NCBI RefSeq assembly: GCF_002936955.1
Contig: NZ_MPZM01000001.1
Coordinates: forward strand, 124,001-188,000
Source: Oceanisphaera arctica
GTDB taxonomy: Bacteria > Pseudomonadota > Gammaproteobacteria > Enterobacterales > Aeromonadaceae
Direction: 5' to 3'
Length of the DNA: 64,000 bases
Part shown: positions 20,092-28,327 of the stretch, piece by piece
How positions within the stretch are numbered: position 1 is the first letter of the stretch
How the letters are laid out: the number at the start of each line of letters is the position of its first letter
The notes under the pieces: model-generated
Database searches by the model: none
Told to the model about the DNA's origin: nothing
The model's input: only the letters and a program-made list of their open reading frames with translations
Translations under genes and position numbers: made by a program

Positions 20092-20510
20092 GCCCGGCGT
20101 TGGCGGTGTTTTGTCGCGAGTATCAGAGGCTGTCGGCGACGAACCTGCAGGTGCTGCGCGACATCTATGCTCCCGACATCAGCTTCAGCGATCCGGCCCA
20201 TCATATTCAGGGCATAGCGGCACTGCTGTCGTACTTCGAGGGGCTTTTTACCCGGGTAACGAGCTGTCGCTTTGACATCGAACAGGTGATGGAGCAGGGC
20301 GATGAAGCCTTTGTACGCTGGCAGATGGTTTTTTGCCATCCGCGCCTGAATGGCGGAAAAGAAGTACAGGTTCCCGGCGTCAGCCACCTGCGTTTCGCCG
20401 AGCTGGTGTATGAGCACACAGACTATTTCGATATGGGCGCCATGCTGTATGAGCAGTTACCGCTGCTGGGTGGCGTTATCCGGGCATTGAAACGGAGGCT
20501 TGACCAATGA
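20088..20510 (+). CDS. SnoaL-like/NTF2-fold protein
   Basis: A 140-residue protein with a cone-shaped SnoaL/NTF2-like sequence pattern: LQVLRDIYAPDISFSDPAHHIQG near the start and EVQVPGVSHLRFAELVYEHTDYFD later. Such proteins are often small enzymes or binding partners; the function here is unknown. The ATG overlaps the phrB stop codon. In related bacteria this family travels with the photolyase/SDR/amine-oxidase/Cfa set. Confidence 0.8.
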   Translation: MSPALAVFCREYQRLSATNLQVLRDIYAPDISFSDPAHHIQGIAALLSYFEGLFTRVTSCRFDIEQVMEQGDEAFVRWQMVFCHPRLNGGKEVQVPGVSHLRFAELVYEHTDYFDMGAMLYEQLPLLGGVIRALKRRLDQ

Positions 20511-21235
20511 AACGGGTATTGATTACCGGAACCAACTCGGGCATCGGGCTGCAATTGGCCCGGGATTATCACCGCGATGGCTGGCAGCTGGTGGCCTGTG
20601 GCCGCAACCGGGAAAAGCTGGAGCAGGCGCTGGAAGGAATCGACTGTGAACTGTGCGTGTTCGATATGCTGCAGCCCGAGCCGATGCAGCAGGCGGTGAG
20701 CGAGCTGTCGCCCCTGGATCTGGTGATCCTCAACGCGGGCAATTGCGAATATATCGACGATGCCAGCCAGTTTGATGCCGAGTTATTCGCCCGAGTGGTC
20801 AATGCCAACCTGATCGGCACCGCCAACTGCCTGGCGGCAATGATACCGCAGATAAAACAGGGCGGCCGAGTGGCGGTGGTCAGTTCTTCGGTGACCTTTC
20901 TGCCGCTGACCCGCGCCGAGGCCTATGGCGCCTCCAAGGCTGGGCTGGATTATCTGACCCGCACCTTAGGGATTGATCTGGCGCCGCATCATATCGAAGT
21001 CAGCCTGATCCGGCCCGGTTTCGTCGACACACCGCTGACCCGCAAAAACGACTTTCCCATGCCCGGCCGGGTGTCACCAGAGCAGGCCAGTGCGGCTATT
21101 CGCAAGGGGCTCGCTAAAGGCAAGTCCGAGATCAATTTTCCCTTTGGCTTTATCATGGTATTGCGCCTGCTTTCCTGGTTGCCACACCGACTCTGGGCTG
21201 CGTTGGCACGGCGCACGGCAAGGAGTGACAAATGA
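20507..21235 (+). CDS. short-chain dehydrogenase/reductase
   Basis: A 242-residue SDR-family oxidoreductase. The cofactor motif ITGTNSGIGLQLA is at the N-terminus, NAG (ILNAGN) follows, and the catalytic residues Ser (VVSSSV) and Tyr-x-x-x-Lys (YGASK) are present. The substrate is unknown; its place between NTF2-fold and flavin-oxidase genes suggests lipid or photooxidative-stress metabolism. It overlaps both neighbours by 4 nt (ATGA). Confidence 0.88.
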   Translation: MKRVLITGTNSGIGLQLARDYHRDGWQLVACGRNREKLEQALEGIDCELCVFDMLQPEPMQQAVSELSPLDLVILNAGNCEYIDDASQFDAELFARVVNANLIGTANCLAAMIPQIKQGGRVAVVSSSVTFLPLTRAEAYGASKAGLDYLTRTLGIDLAPHHIEVSLIRPGFVDTPLTRKNDFPMPGRVSPEQASAAIRKGLAKGKSEINFPFGFIMVLRLLSWLPHRLWAALARRTARSDK

Positions 21236-22479
21236 GCAGAATTGCCGTGATTGGCAGTGGTATCTCCGGCCTGACCAGCGCCTGGCTGCTGAGCGAGCAG
21301 CACGAAGTCAGCCTTTTAGAGGCCAACGATTATCTCGGTGGCCATACCGCTACCGTTGATGTGAACCTGGGCGGACAAACCCACGCGGTAGATACCGGCT
21401 TCATCGTGTTCAACGACAGAACCTACCCGAATTTTCAGCGGCTGCTGGCCCGTATCGGCATCAAGGCCCGGGCCACCGAGATGAGCTTCAGCGTGCGTCA
21501 GGCCCGGACCGGACTGGAGTATAACGGCCATACTCTGGGCTCCATGTTTGCCCAGCGGGTCAACCTGCTGCGGCCGCGCTTCTACTGTTTTCTGGCCGAA
21601 ATAGTGCGCTTCAACCTCTTGTGCAAAAAGATCCTCAAGGCCGGTGGGTTGAACGACACCGAGACCCTGGGCAGTTTTCTGGACCGCTACGGCTTCTCCG
21701 ACTTCTTCAGCGGACACTACATACTGCCGATGGTGGCGGCTATCTGGTCCTCGTCGCTGGCCGATAGCCGGGATGTTCCGCTGGCCTTCTTTCTGCGTTT
21801 TTTCAATCATCACGGCCTGCTCAACCTGGTGGACAGACCCCAGTGGTATGTGGTGCAAGGTGGCTCGCGCAGCTATATACCGGCGCTGACGGCCCCGCTC
21901 AGGGATATTCGGCTCAATACGCCGGTGCTGTCTGTTCATCGTCACCCGACCGGGGTGGGCATCGAAACCGCCAGTGGCGTCGAATCCTTTGACGAGGTGA
22001 TTTTTGCCTGCCATTCGGATCAGACGTTGAGATTGCTGGCTGATGCCTCCGAGGCCGAGCGGCAGGTGCTGGGCGGGCTGGCGTATCGCGATAACGAGGT
22101 GGTGTTGCATACCGACACCCGTTTGCTGCCGCGCGAGCCCCGGGCCTGGGCCAGCTGGAACTACTGGCTGGACGGGGCCGAAGACGCGCTGCCGGCGGTC
22201 ACCTACAACATGAACATACTGCAGGGGCTGGACGCGCAAGAGACGTTCTGTGTCACCCTTAATCGCAGCCATGCCATCGATCCGGCCAAGATACTGCGTC
22301 GTTTCACCTACGCCCATCCGGTGTATAACCGCGACGCCATCAGAGCACAAAGCCGCCGCGTAGAGATTTGCGGCCGGCAGCATACCCACTTCTGTGGTGC
22401 CTACTGGTACAACGGCTTTCATGAAGATGGTGTCAGGAGTGCGCTCTATGTCTGTGCCCGCTTCGGGGTGACCCTATGA
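21232..22479 (+). CDS. FAD-dependent oxidoreductase (amine-oxidase family)
   Basis: A 415-residue flavoprotein with the dinucleotide-binding motif IAVIGSGISGLTSAWLLSE, a second motif LLEANDYLGGHTATVDV, and the family end FCGAYWYNGFHEDGVRSA. It belongs to the group described as a flavin amine oxidase of the Rhodobacter sigma-E/ChrR (singlet-oxygen) regulon, where a related protein acts as a fatty-acid desaturase in furan fatty acid synthesis. That specific activity is inference. It overlaps the SDR gene and the DUF1365 gene by 4 nt each. Confidence 0.85.
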   Translation: MSRIAVIGSGISGLTSAWLLSEQHEVSLLEANDYLGGHTATVDVNLGGQTHAVDTGFIVFNDRTYPNFQRLLARIGIKARATEMSFSVRQARTGLEYNGHTLGSMFAQRVNLLRPRFYCFLAEIVRFNLLCKKILKAGGLNDTETLGSFLDRYGFSDFFSGHYILPMVAAIWSSSLADSRDVPLAFFLRFFNHHGLLNLVDRPQWYVVQGGSRSYIPALTAPLRDIRLNTPVLSVHRHPTGVGIETASGVESFDEVIFACHSDQTLRLLADASEAERQVLGGLAYRDNEVVLHTDTRLLPREPRAWASWNYWLDGAEDALPAVTYNMNILQGLDAQETFCVTLNRSHAIDPAKILRRFTYAHPVYNRDAIRAQSRRVEICGRQHTHFCGAYWYNGFHEDGVRSALYVCARFGVTL

Positions 22480-23195
22480 CGTCGCACAGCGCCATCTATC
22501 GAGGTCAGGTTCGCCACCGTCGCTATGCTCCCCGCGAGCATAGCTTCAGCTACGGCCTCTATATGCTGGCGCTGGATCTGGACGAGCTGGAACAGCTGGC
22601 CGCCCGCAGTCGATTATTCGCCTGCGAGCGCTTTGCTCCCTTGAGTTTTCGCCGCCGGGACTATCTGGGTGATCCGGCCCTGCCGTTGAAAACGGCGGTG
22701 CTGGAGGAAGTCGAGCGGTTGGGTGGCGATACCGGCGAGCTGGATCGGGTGTTGATGCTGGGACAGGTACGCTGCTTTGGCTTGTATTTCAGCCCGATTA
22801 ATGTGTTTTTTTGTTACCAGGGTGAGCAGGCCCGTTATGCGCTGATGGAGGTACATAACACCCCGTGGAATGAGCGTCATTGTTATTTAGTGGACCTTGA
22901 ACAGGCCACCCCGACGGATAAAGCGTTCCATGTTTCTCCCTTCATGGGCATGAAGATGCAGTACCACTGGCGGATCACCCCACCGGCACAGCGTGCGCTG
23001 GTACACATCGAAAACCGGGATCCGGCGCTGCTGTTTGATGCCACTTTGAGCCTGCAACGGCATCCCTTTGACCGGACCGTGTTGAAAGCGGCCTTGCTGC
23101 AATGGCCGATGATGACCCTGACCATAGTGCGTGGCATCTACTGGCAGGCGATACGGCTGTTTTTGAAACGCATTCCCTACCACTCACATTCTTGA
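22476..23195 (+). CDS. DUF1365 family protein
   Basis: A 239-residue DUF1365 protein. Conserved stretches include YRGQVRHRRYAPREHSFSYGLYMLALDLDEL, NVFFCYQ, VHNTPWNERHCY and FHVSPFMGMKMQYHWRI. The family is almost always encoded between the flavin oxidoreductase and the Cfa-like methyltransferase, as here, but its activity is not known. It overlaps the upstream gene and lies 11 nt before cfa. Confidence 0.88.
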   Translation: MTSHSAIYRGQVRHRRYAPREHSFSYGLYMLALDLDELEQLAARSRLFACERFAPLSFRRRDYLGDPALPLKTAVLEEVERLGGDTGELDRVLMLGQVRCFGLYFSPINVFFCYQGEQARYALMEVHNTPWNERHCYLVDLEQATPTDKAFHVSPFMGMKMQYHWRITPPAQRALVHIENRDPALLFDATLSLQRHPFDRTVLKAALLQWPMMTLTIVRGIYWQAIRLFLKRIPYHSHS

Positions 23196-23206
23196 AGGAA
23201 GCCAAG

Positions 23207-24460
23207 ATGGACACGACGTTCAACAGGTCGGAGCCCAGGCTGCTGGAACGCTGGACGCGCCGTCTGGCATTTTCCCTGCTGGCCGGGCTGAAAGACGCGG
23301 GGCTTACCATAGAGGAAGGCCAGGAAACCTTTCAATTTGGTGACCGGGAGGCGCAATTGCAGGCCCGGGTTCGGGTGCTCGATCCCGGCGCCTATCGGCG
23401 ATTGATGTTTGGCGGCAGTATAGGGGCGGCCGAAGCCTGGGTAGATGGTTGCTGGCACAGCCCGGATCTGACCGCGGTGGTGCAATTGTTTGCCCGCAAT
23501 ATTCCGGTGCTCGACCGGCTGGAGCGACGGCTGGGCTGGTTGAGCACTCCCTGGCACAGGCTTAAACATCGTTTCAATCGCAACTCCCTGAACGGCAGCA
23601 GGGCCAATATCGCCGCCCACTACGATCTGGGCAATGACATGTACCGGCTGTTTCTGGATCCCCTGATGCAGTATTCCTCGGCGGTGTTTCCTACCAGGGA
23701 TGCCAGCCTGGAAACGGCACAGGAACACAAACTGCGGCTGATTTGCGACCGGCTCGAGCTTAAGCCCGATGACCACCTGCTGGAAATCGGCACCGGCTGG
23801 GGCGGGCTGGCCTGTTTTGCCGCCCGTCATTACGGTTGCCGGGTGACCACCACAACATTGTCTGCCGAACAGCTCAAGCATGCCCGTGAACGGGTCGAGC
23901 AGGAAGGACTGGGCGAGCGGGTGGCACTGCTGCTGAAAGATTATCGTGATCTCGAGGGGCAATACGACAAGCTGGTGTCGGTGGAGATGATTGAGGCGGT
24001 AGGACATGAATATCTGCCAACCTACTTCGAGTCTCTTAATCGCTTGCTCAAGCCCGAAGGCAAGCTGCTGATCCAGGCCATTACCATGACCGATCAGCGT
24101 TATGAACCCTATCGCAAGGGCGTGGACTTTATTCAGCGTTATATCTTTCCCGGTGGCTGCCTGCCGTCGGTCAGCGAAATGTGCCGGCACCTGAAAGAGC
24201 AGACCGACATGACCCTGACCCGACTGCAGGATTACGGCCAGCATTATGCCGAGACCCTGAAGATCTGGGCCGAGCGTTTTCATCAGCTGGAGCCGGCGTT
24301 AAAACACCTGGGCTACAGTCAGGATTTTCATCGGCTGTGGGCCTTTTACTTCGCCTACTGCGAGGGTGGTTTTCGCGAGGGCACCATAGGTCTGGTGCAT
24401 TTTGAGGCGGCAAAACCGGGAGCGCGCAGATGTCTAAATGGCAATGGACTCAACTGCTAG
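23207..24460 (+). CDS. Cfa-like fatty-acyl-phospholipid methyltransferase
   Basis: A 417-residue SAM-dependent enzyme of the cyclopropane-fatty-acid synthase family. Landmarks are IAAHYDLGNDMYRLFLD and YSSAVF, the SAM-binding loop LEIGTGWGGLACFAA, VSVEMIEAVGHEYLP and DFIQRYIFPGGCLPSV. It could make cyclopropane fatty acids. The operon context (flavin oxidase, DUF1365, photolyase) instead fits methylation of vaccenate-type chains toward furan fatty acids. ATG 23207 follows AAGGAAG; a longer frame from 23102 overlaps DUF1365. Confidence 0.9.
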   Translation: MDTTFNRSEPRLLERWTRRLAFSLLAGLKDAGLTIEEGQETFQFGDREAQLQARVRVLDPGAYRRLMFGGSIGAAEAWVDGCWHSPDLTAVVQLFARNIPVLDRLERRLGWLSTPWHRLKHRFNRNSLNGSRANIAAHYDLGNDMYRLFLDPLMQYSSAVFPTRDASLETAQEHKLRLICDRLELKPDDHLLEIGTGWGGLACFAARHYGCRVTTTTLSAEQLKHARERVEQEGLGERVALLLKDYRDLEGQYDKLVSVEMIEAVGHEYLPTYFESLNRLLKPEGKLLIQAITMTDQRYEPYRKGVDFIQRYIFPGGCLPSVSEMCRHLKEQTDMTLTRLQDYGQHYAETLKIWAERFHQLEPALKHLGYSQDFHRLWAFYFAYCEGGFREGTIGLVHFEAAKPGARRCLNGNGLNC

Positions 24461-24915
24461 CCTTCGAAGGTTTCTGGCTGCTGGCGGTGGCGGGACAAAA
24501 TACCTGGAGCCTGCTGACGGCCCTTCTTCTAGGGCTGCACTTCATCTTTACTCCCAATCGCCGGGCCGATATCCGGGTACTATGGCTGGCGCTGCTGGGG
24601 ATGGCGGTCGATCTGATCTTGACCGTGACGGGGGTTTTCGTTTTCGACCACTGGCCGCTGTGGCTGGGGTTGCTGTGGGTCGGTTTTGTGCTGACCCTGG
24701 GGCATAGCCTGCGCTGGTTGCGCCGAGTGTCGACCTGGCTGTTGATGATAACCGGCGCGCTGGCCGGCACCGGATCCTATCTGGCCGGCTGGCAACTTGG
24801 GGCGGTGAGTCTGCCGCTGGGATTCTGGCCGAGCGTGCTGATCCTGGCCATATTGTGGTCGGTGTTGTTACCCATGCTGATTCGGCTGGATCGGCGTTTG
24901 CGGAGGGATGCATGA
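24430..24915 (+). CDS. DUF2878 membrane protein
   Basis: A 161-residue integral membrane protein with about five hydrophobic segments separated by short Arg/Lys loops (NRRADIR, RWLRR, RLDRRLRRDA). It matches the DUF2878 pattern of small proteins found after Cfa-like genes. Function unknown. The start overlaps the cfa end by 31 nt, supporting a single operon. Confidence 0.78.
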   Translation: MSKWQWTQLLAFEGFWLLAVAGQNTWSLLTALLLGLHFIFTPNRRADIRVLWLALLGMAVDLILTVTGVFVFDHWPLWLGLLWVGFVLTLGHSLRWLRRVSTWLLMITGALAGTGSYLAGWQLGAVSLPLGFWPSVLILAILWSVLLPMLIRLDRRLRRDA

Positions 24916-25403
24916 TGAAAAAAGTCCTGTGGATACTCTGGCTGTTGATCATGCCATTACCATTGTGGGCGACCCCAACGTCCGATCTGAATCAGATCGG
25001 TCAGGGCAGCATGCGCTGGTTGTTCTGGGATCTGTATCAGGCTCGTTTCTACAGTGCCGACGGTCAATATAGAGCCAACGGCTTCCCTCAGGCGCTGGCA
25101 TTGCGTTATCAGCGGGATATCGGCAAGGAGGACTTGCTCGACGCCACCGTGACCGAGTGGCAGCGTCTCGGTATCGACTGGAAGCCTCAATGGCGGAGAG
25201 AACTCAGTGCTATCTGGCCGTCTGTCAGCAAAGGTGATGAGCTGGTACTGAGGGTAGAAGAGGGGGGGATTAGCCGCTTTTACTTCAACTGGAAATTACT
25301 GGGGGAGGTATCCGACCCCGCCTTTGGGCCCGCTTTTCTGGCGATTTGGCTGTCGCCCAACAGCAGGGAGCCGAGTCTGACCCGACAACTGAAAGGAAAC
25401 TGA
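24912..25403 (+). CDS. chalcone-isomerase-like periplasmic protein
   Basis: A 163-residue protein with a cleavable signal peptide (MMKKVLWILWLLIMPLPLWA) followed by a chalcone-isomerase-like fold pattern: IGQGSMRWLFWDLYQARFYSADGQY, ALRYQRDIGKEDLLDATVTEW and FLAIWLSPNSREPSLTRQLKG. Bacterial members probably bind lipid-like ligands rather than chalcone. The ATG overlaps the preceding stop (ATGA) and is preceded by GGAGGG. Penultimate gene of the operon. Confidence 0.82.
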   Translation: MMKKVLWILWLLIMPLPLWATPTSDLNQIGQGSMRWLFWDLYQARFYSADGQYRANGFPQALALRYQRDIGKEDLLDATVTEWQRLGIDWKPQWRRELSAIWPSVSKGDELVLRVEEGGISRFYFNWKLLGEVSDPAFGPAFLAIWLSPNSREPSLTRQLKGN

Positions 25404-25404
25404 G

Positions 25405-25986
25405 ATGCGCATTCTGTTATTGAGTCTTTCTCTTTGCGTGAGCCTGCTGTTGATGTCGTGCAGCAGCGATATCCAGGATTATGCGGATACCCAACCGGCC
25501 TTTGAGCTGGATCGCTTCTTCGACGGCGAGCTGGTGGCCTACGGCATGGTGCAGGACAGATCCGGCCGGGTGCTGCGCCGCTTTACGGTCGACATGACTG
25601 GCCGTTGGGACGGTAACAAGGGCACGTTGGAAGAAGATTTCATCTATGATGACGGCGAGCAGCAGCGGCGAGTCTGGTACATAAAAAAAAGCGCCGATGG
25701 CCACTACAGCGGCACCGCCGACGATGTGGTGGTACCGGCGACCGGCCAGACCCGGGGTTTTGCTCTGAACTGGCGTTATACCCTGGCGGTGCCGGTCGAC
25801 GGCAAGGTCTGGAATATCGACTTCAATGACTGGATGTATCTGCTCGATGAAAACCGGGTGCTCAACCGTGCCGAAATGACCAAGTGGGGCTTCAAGGTCG
25901 GCGAGGTCACCCTGTGGATAGAGCGTAAAGATGGTGAGGGGGGAGGCGATCTGTCTTCCCCTTACCCCTTATACCAATCCCAGTAA
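25405..25986 (+). CDS. DUF3833 lipoprotein
   Basis: A 193-residue lipoprotein: signal MRILLLSLSLCVSLLLMSC with lipobox LMSC, then a lipocalin-like DUF3833 domain (FFDGELVAYGMVQDRSGRVLRRF, NWRYTLAVPVDGKVWNIDFNDWMYLLDENRV). The last residues (LYQSQ) and the TAA stop come from the left end of repeat R2 (ATACCAATCCCAGTAA). The original C-terminus may therefore have been replaced by the repeat. It ends the photolyase operon. Confidence 0.85.
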   Translation: MRILLLSLSLCVSLLLMSCSSDIQDYADTQPAFELDRFFDGELVAYGMVQDRSGRVLRRFTVDMTGRWDGNKGTLEEDFIYDDGEQQRRVWYIKKSADGHYSGTADDVVVPATGQTRGFALNWRYTLAVPVDGKVWNIDFNDWMYLLDENRVLNRAEMTKWGFKVGEVTLWIERKDGEGGGDLSSPYPLYQSQ

Positions 25987-26394
25987 TGATCTGGTCATAT
26001 TGAGGCCCCAGACCAGAGGCAACACAGCCGCCTCCCTCGACACGCCACTGGTCAATGACACTCACCGTTGCAGCCTACTGCGAACATTCACCGGATGTTC
26101 GGTCAGACTGCAACCGTTCGTCACGGCGAGGCAAGCTCGCCCCCTGGGGGCTCGGAAATGCCGTCCCTGGCATTTCACGGTCGTGGGAGCCGTTCTCTGT
26201 TGCCTCTTCTGAGTGCTAACAGGCGACGCCGGAGCATCAAGAGGGCAAAGGGATCTGCTCCACCGTCCATCACATGACAGGGACGTCATGTGCTGAGCGT
26301 CACAAGGAGGTGCTTGAGCGAGTCGGTGGAGCGGGCCCTTTGTCCGACCTTTGCAGAGCAACCAAATAGATCAGTTATTTAACCTGTTTGGTAT
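25971..26394. repeat. composite twin-hairpin repeat element, copy R2 (expanded unit A)
   Basis: A 424-bp element with ends ATACCAA (25971-25977) and TTGGTAT (26388-26394), between convergent genes. Unit A (26015-26207) keeps the AGAGGCAA/TTGCCTCT arms and the AAATGCC/GGCATTT hairpin. It carries about 85 extra bases with their own nested stems: GTTGCAG/CTGCAAC (26067-26073 with 26108-26114), GAACAT/ATGTTC (26082-26087 with 26095-26100) and GGCGAG/CTCGCC. Unit B (26247-26341) has AAAGGG/CCCTTT arms and the hairpin CACATGAC/GTCATGTG. Confidence 0.8.
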
Positions 26395-26411
26395 TACTCC
26401 TCACGAGCGAG

Positions 26412-27005
26412 TTAAAACTCCGGGCTGGAGATTTCGTCCAGCGACAGGGAAAAGCTGGGCACGAACACCTCGAGAAAATAGCGAATTTCGTCGTTCATGC
26501 GCGCTTCCAGCATGTCGGTGAGCCGCTGCTTGGCCTGGGCAAACTCCCGGTTACCGGCGCTGAGTTCTTCTTCGCACTTCAGGTAGGCACAGAGAATGTC
26601 TGCCGACTTCACCAGATGGCTGTACTCGTCCTGCTTGTGTCCGCAGAGCAGGGGAGCATAGGTTGCCTGCAGCTCGGGGGGCAGCATCTTGAGCAGGCTT
26701 TGCTCGGCGTTGCGTTCTATATCCTTGTAGGCTCGGGCTATGTCTTCGTTGAAGTATTTGACCGGCGTGGGCAGGTCACCGGTCAGTACTTCGCTCGCAT
26801 CGTGAAACAGCGCATGCATGGCCGCCTGGGCCGGATCCAGAGTGCCGTTGAAACAGGTGTTTCTGATCACTGCCAGCGCATGGGCCACCATGGCCACCTG
26901 CAGGCTGTGCTCGGCGACGTTTTCCTGCTCTATGCTGCGCATCAGCGGCCAGCGCTGAATCAGTTTCATGCGGGCCATATGGGCGAAGAAGTGACTGCGT
27001 TTCAT
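26412..27005 (-). CDS. yfbR: 5'-deoxynucleotidase YfbR
   Basis: YfbR is an HD-domain phosphohydrolase that removes phosphate from deoxynucleoside 5'-monophosphates. The product (197 aa) closely follows the E. coli enzyme: [39 protein letters not shown] with HD-type histidines, [20 protein letters not shown] and the C-terminal [16 protein letters not shown] 27005 gives the family start; an ATG two codons upstream is possible. It is convergent with the photolyase operon across repeat R2. Confidence 0.95.
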   Translation of the reverse strand: MKRSHFFAHMARMKLIQRWPLMRSIEQENVAEHSLQVAMVAHALAVIRNTCFNGTLDPAQAAMHALFHDASEVLTGDLPTPVKYFNEDIARAYKDIERNAEQSLLKMLPPELQATYAPLLCGHKQDEYSHLVKSADILCAYLKCEEELSAGNREFAQAKQRLTDMLEARMNDEIRYFLEVFVPSFSLSLDEISSPEF

Positions 27006-27074
27006 GGGCATGCCTGTGTTGTTGAGAGCGATATCGTTATAATGGCATCAACCGACCCCAATGGAGAAGACAAC

Positions 27075-27371
27075 ATGGACAAGCAAACCCAGATCGAACT
27101 GGAAGCCGCCGCCTTTCGTACCCTGCTGGCCCACCTGGACAAGCGTAAGGATGTGCAGAATATCGATCTGATGAATCTGACCGGCTTCTGTCGCAACTGC
27201 CTGAGCAAGTGGTATCTGGCCGCGGCCGAAGAGCAGGGGCTGGAGATGAATTACGACCAGGCCCGGGAACGGGTGTACGGCATGCCTTACGACGAGTGGA
27301 AGGTGAAATACCAGCAGGAAGCGACGCCAGAACAGAAAGCGGCCTTTGAGAAAAGCCATAAACACGACTGA
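27075..27371 (+). CDS. DUF1244 family protein
   Basis: A 98-residue soluble protein of the DUF1244 family, function unknown. The core is AAFRTLLAHLDKRKDVQNIDLMNLTGFCRNCLSKWYLAAAEEQG, with two conserved cysteines that could bind metal, then YDQARERVYGMPYDEWK. ATG 27075 is preceded by GGAGA. It is divergent from yfbR with about 70 bp between starts, so the two may share a regulatory region. Confidence 0.85.
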   Translation: MDKQTQIELEAAAFRTLLAHLDKRKDVQNIDLMNLTGFCRNCLSKWYLAAAEEQGLEMNYDQARERVYGMPYDEWKVKYQQEATPEQKAAFEKSHKHD

Positions 27372-27375
27372 CGCC

Positions 27376-27454
27376 GGCGGGATTGGGGACTTGGGATCAG
27401 GGATTGGTGTTGTACCCTGCCCAGTCCCCAGTCCCCAGTCCCCAGTCCCCGCCG
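27376..27454. repeat. CCCCAGT heptanucleotide tandem repeat with inverted arm
   Basis: AGTCCCC is repeated four times in tandem with a 7-bp period (about 27423-27450). The upstream segment 27380-27410 carries the imperfect complement (GGATTGGGGACTTGGGA and CAGGGATTGG), so the whole can fold back. It lies between DUF1244 (+) and purU (-), beginning 4 nt after the purU stop. A related array is at 59521-59604. Confidence 0.8.
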
Positions 27455-28291
27455 TTACTTGAACGCCACCGTCTTGTTGCCATAGACGAAGACCTTTTCT
27501 TCCAGCACCAGATTGAGCGCCCGGCTCAGCACCGATTTTTCCACGTCACGTCCGGCCTTGGCCATGTCCTGGGCGGTGAAGGTGTGGTTAACGTGGGTCA
27601 CGTCCTGCTCGATGATGGGGCCCTCGTCCAGATCGTCGGTCACGAAATGGGCGGTGGCGCCGATCATCTTCACGCCGCGTTCGTAAGCTTGCCGATAGGG
27701 GCTGGCACCGACGAAGGCGGGCAGAAAGGAGTGATGGATATTGATCAATCGCTGGCGATAGCGGGCCACGAATTCGGGGCTGAGAATACGCATGTACTTG
27801 GCCAGCACCACATAATCGGGCTGATAGCGGTCGATAATGTCCGCCAGCTGCAGCTCGTGCTCGGCCCGGTTCATGCCCTCGTGTGACACAGTGTGATAGG
27901 GAATGTCGAACTTCTCGGTCAGTCCGGCCAGGGTGTCGTAGTTGCCTACAACGGCGGCGATGTCGATATTCATGGCACCGGCGAAGCGCTTCATCAGAAT
28001 GTCCCCCAGGCAGTGGGCTTCCTTGGTGACCAGTATGACCACGCGCTTGTTGCCGGCGGGCACCAGTCGGCGCTGGCTGCCGGCGGGCAGGGCGCCGTCC
28101 AGATCGGCGAGCAGGGTGTGATCGTTGAAATAGCCTTCCAGCTCGGTGCGCATGAAGAAATGACCGTTATCGTAGTCCACAAATTCGTCATTGCGCATGA
28201 TGTTGAGCTGGTGCTTGTAACAGATGTTGGTGATCTTCGAAATCAGTCCCTTGGCATCGGGACAATGAGTCAGCAGTATTTTTCGTTCCAT
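27455..28291 (-). CDS. purU: formyltetrahydrofolate deformylase
   Basis: PurU hydrolyses 10-formyl-THF to THF and formate, supplying formate for PurT and balancing one-carbon pools. The 278-residue product has an N-terminal ACT domain (KILLTHCPDAKGLISKITNICYKH, about 1-80). The formyltransferase domain has NYDTLAGLTEKFDIPYH, YMRILSPEFVARYRQRLINIHHSFLPAF and GATAHFVTDDLDEGPII, with the catalytic Asn/His/Asp set visible. Length agrees with E. coli (280). Confidence 0.96.
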   Translation of the reverse strand: MERKILLTHCPDAKGLISKITNICYKHQLNIMRNDEFVDYDNGHFFMRTELEGYFNDHTLLADLDGALPAGSQRRLVPAGNKRVVILVTKEAHCLGDILMKRFAGAMNIDIAAVVGNYDTLAGLTEKFDIPYHTVSHEGMNRAEHELQLADIIDRYQPDYVVLAKYMRILSPEFVARYRQRLINIHHSFLPAFVGASPYRQAYERGVKMIGATAHFVTDDLDEGPIIEQDVTHVNHTFTAQDMAKAGRDVEKSVLSRALNLVLEEKVFVYGNKTVAFK

Positions 28292-28327
28292 TATAAGGGG
28301 TCTGTCAGCTAGTTAAGTGAAGGGATT

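Noticed and set aside
26388-27074. Plus-strand open frame upstream of and in frame with the DUF1244 gene
   Set aside because: It is antisense to yfbR, which is clearly real. DUF1244 begins at 27075 with its own ribosome site.
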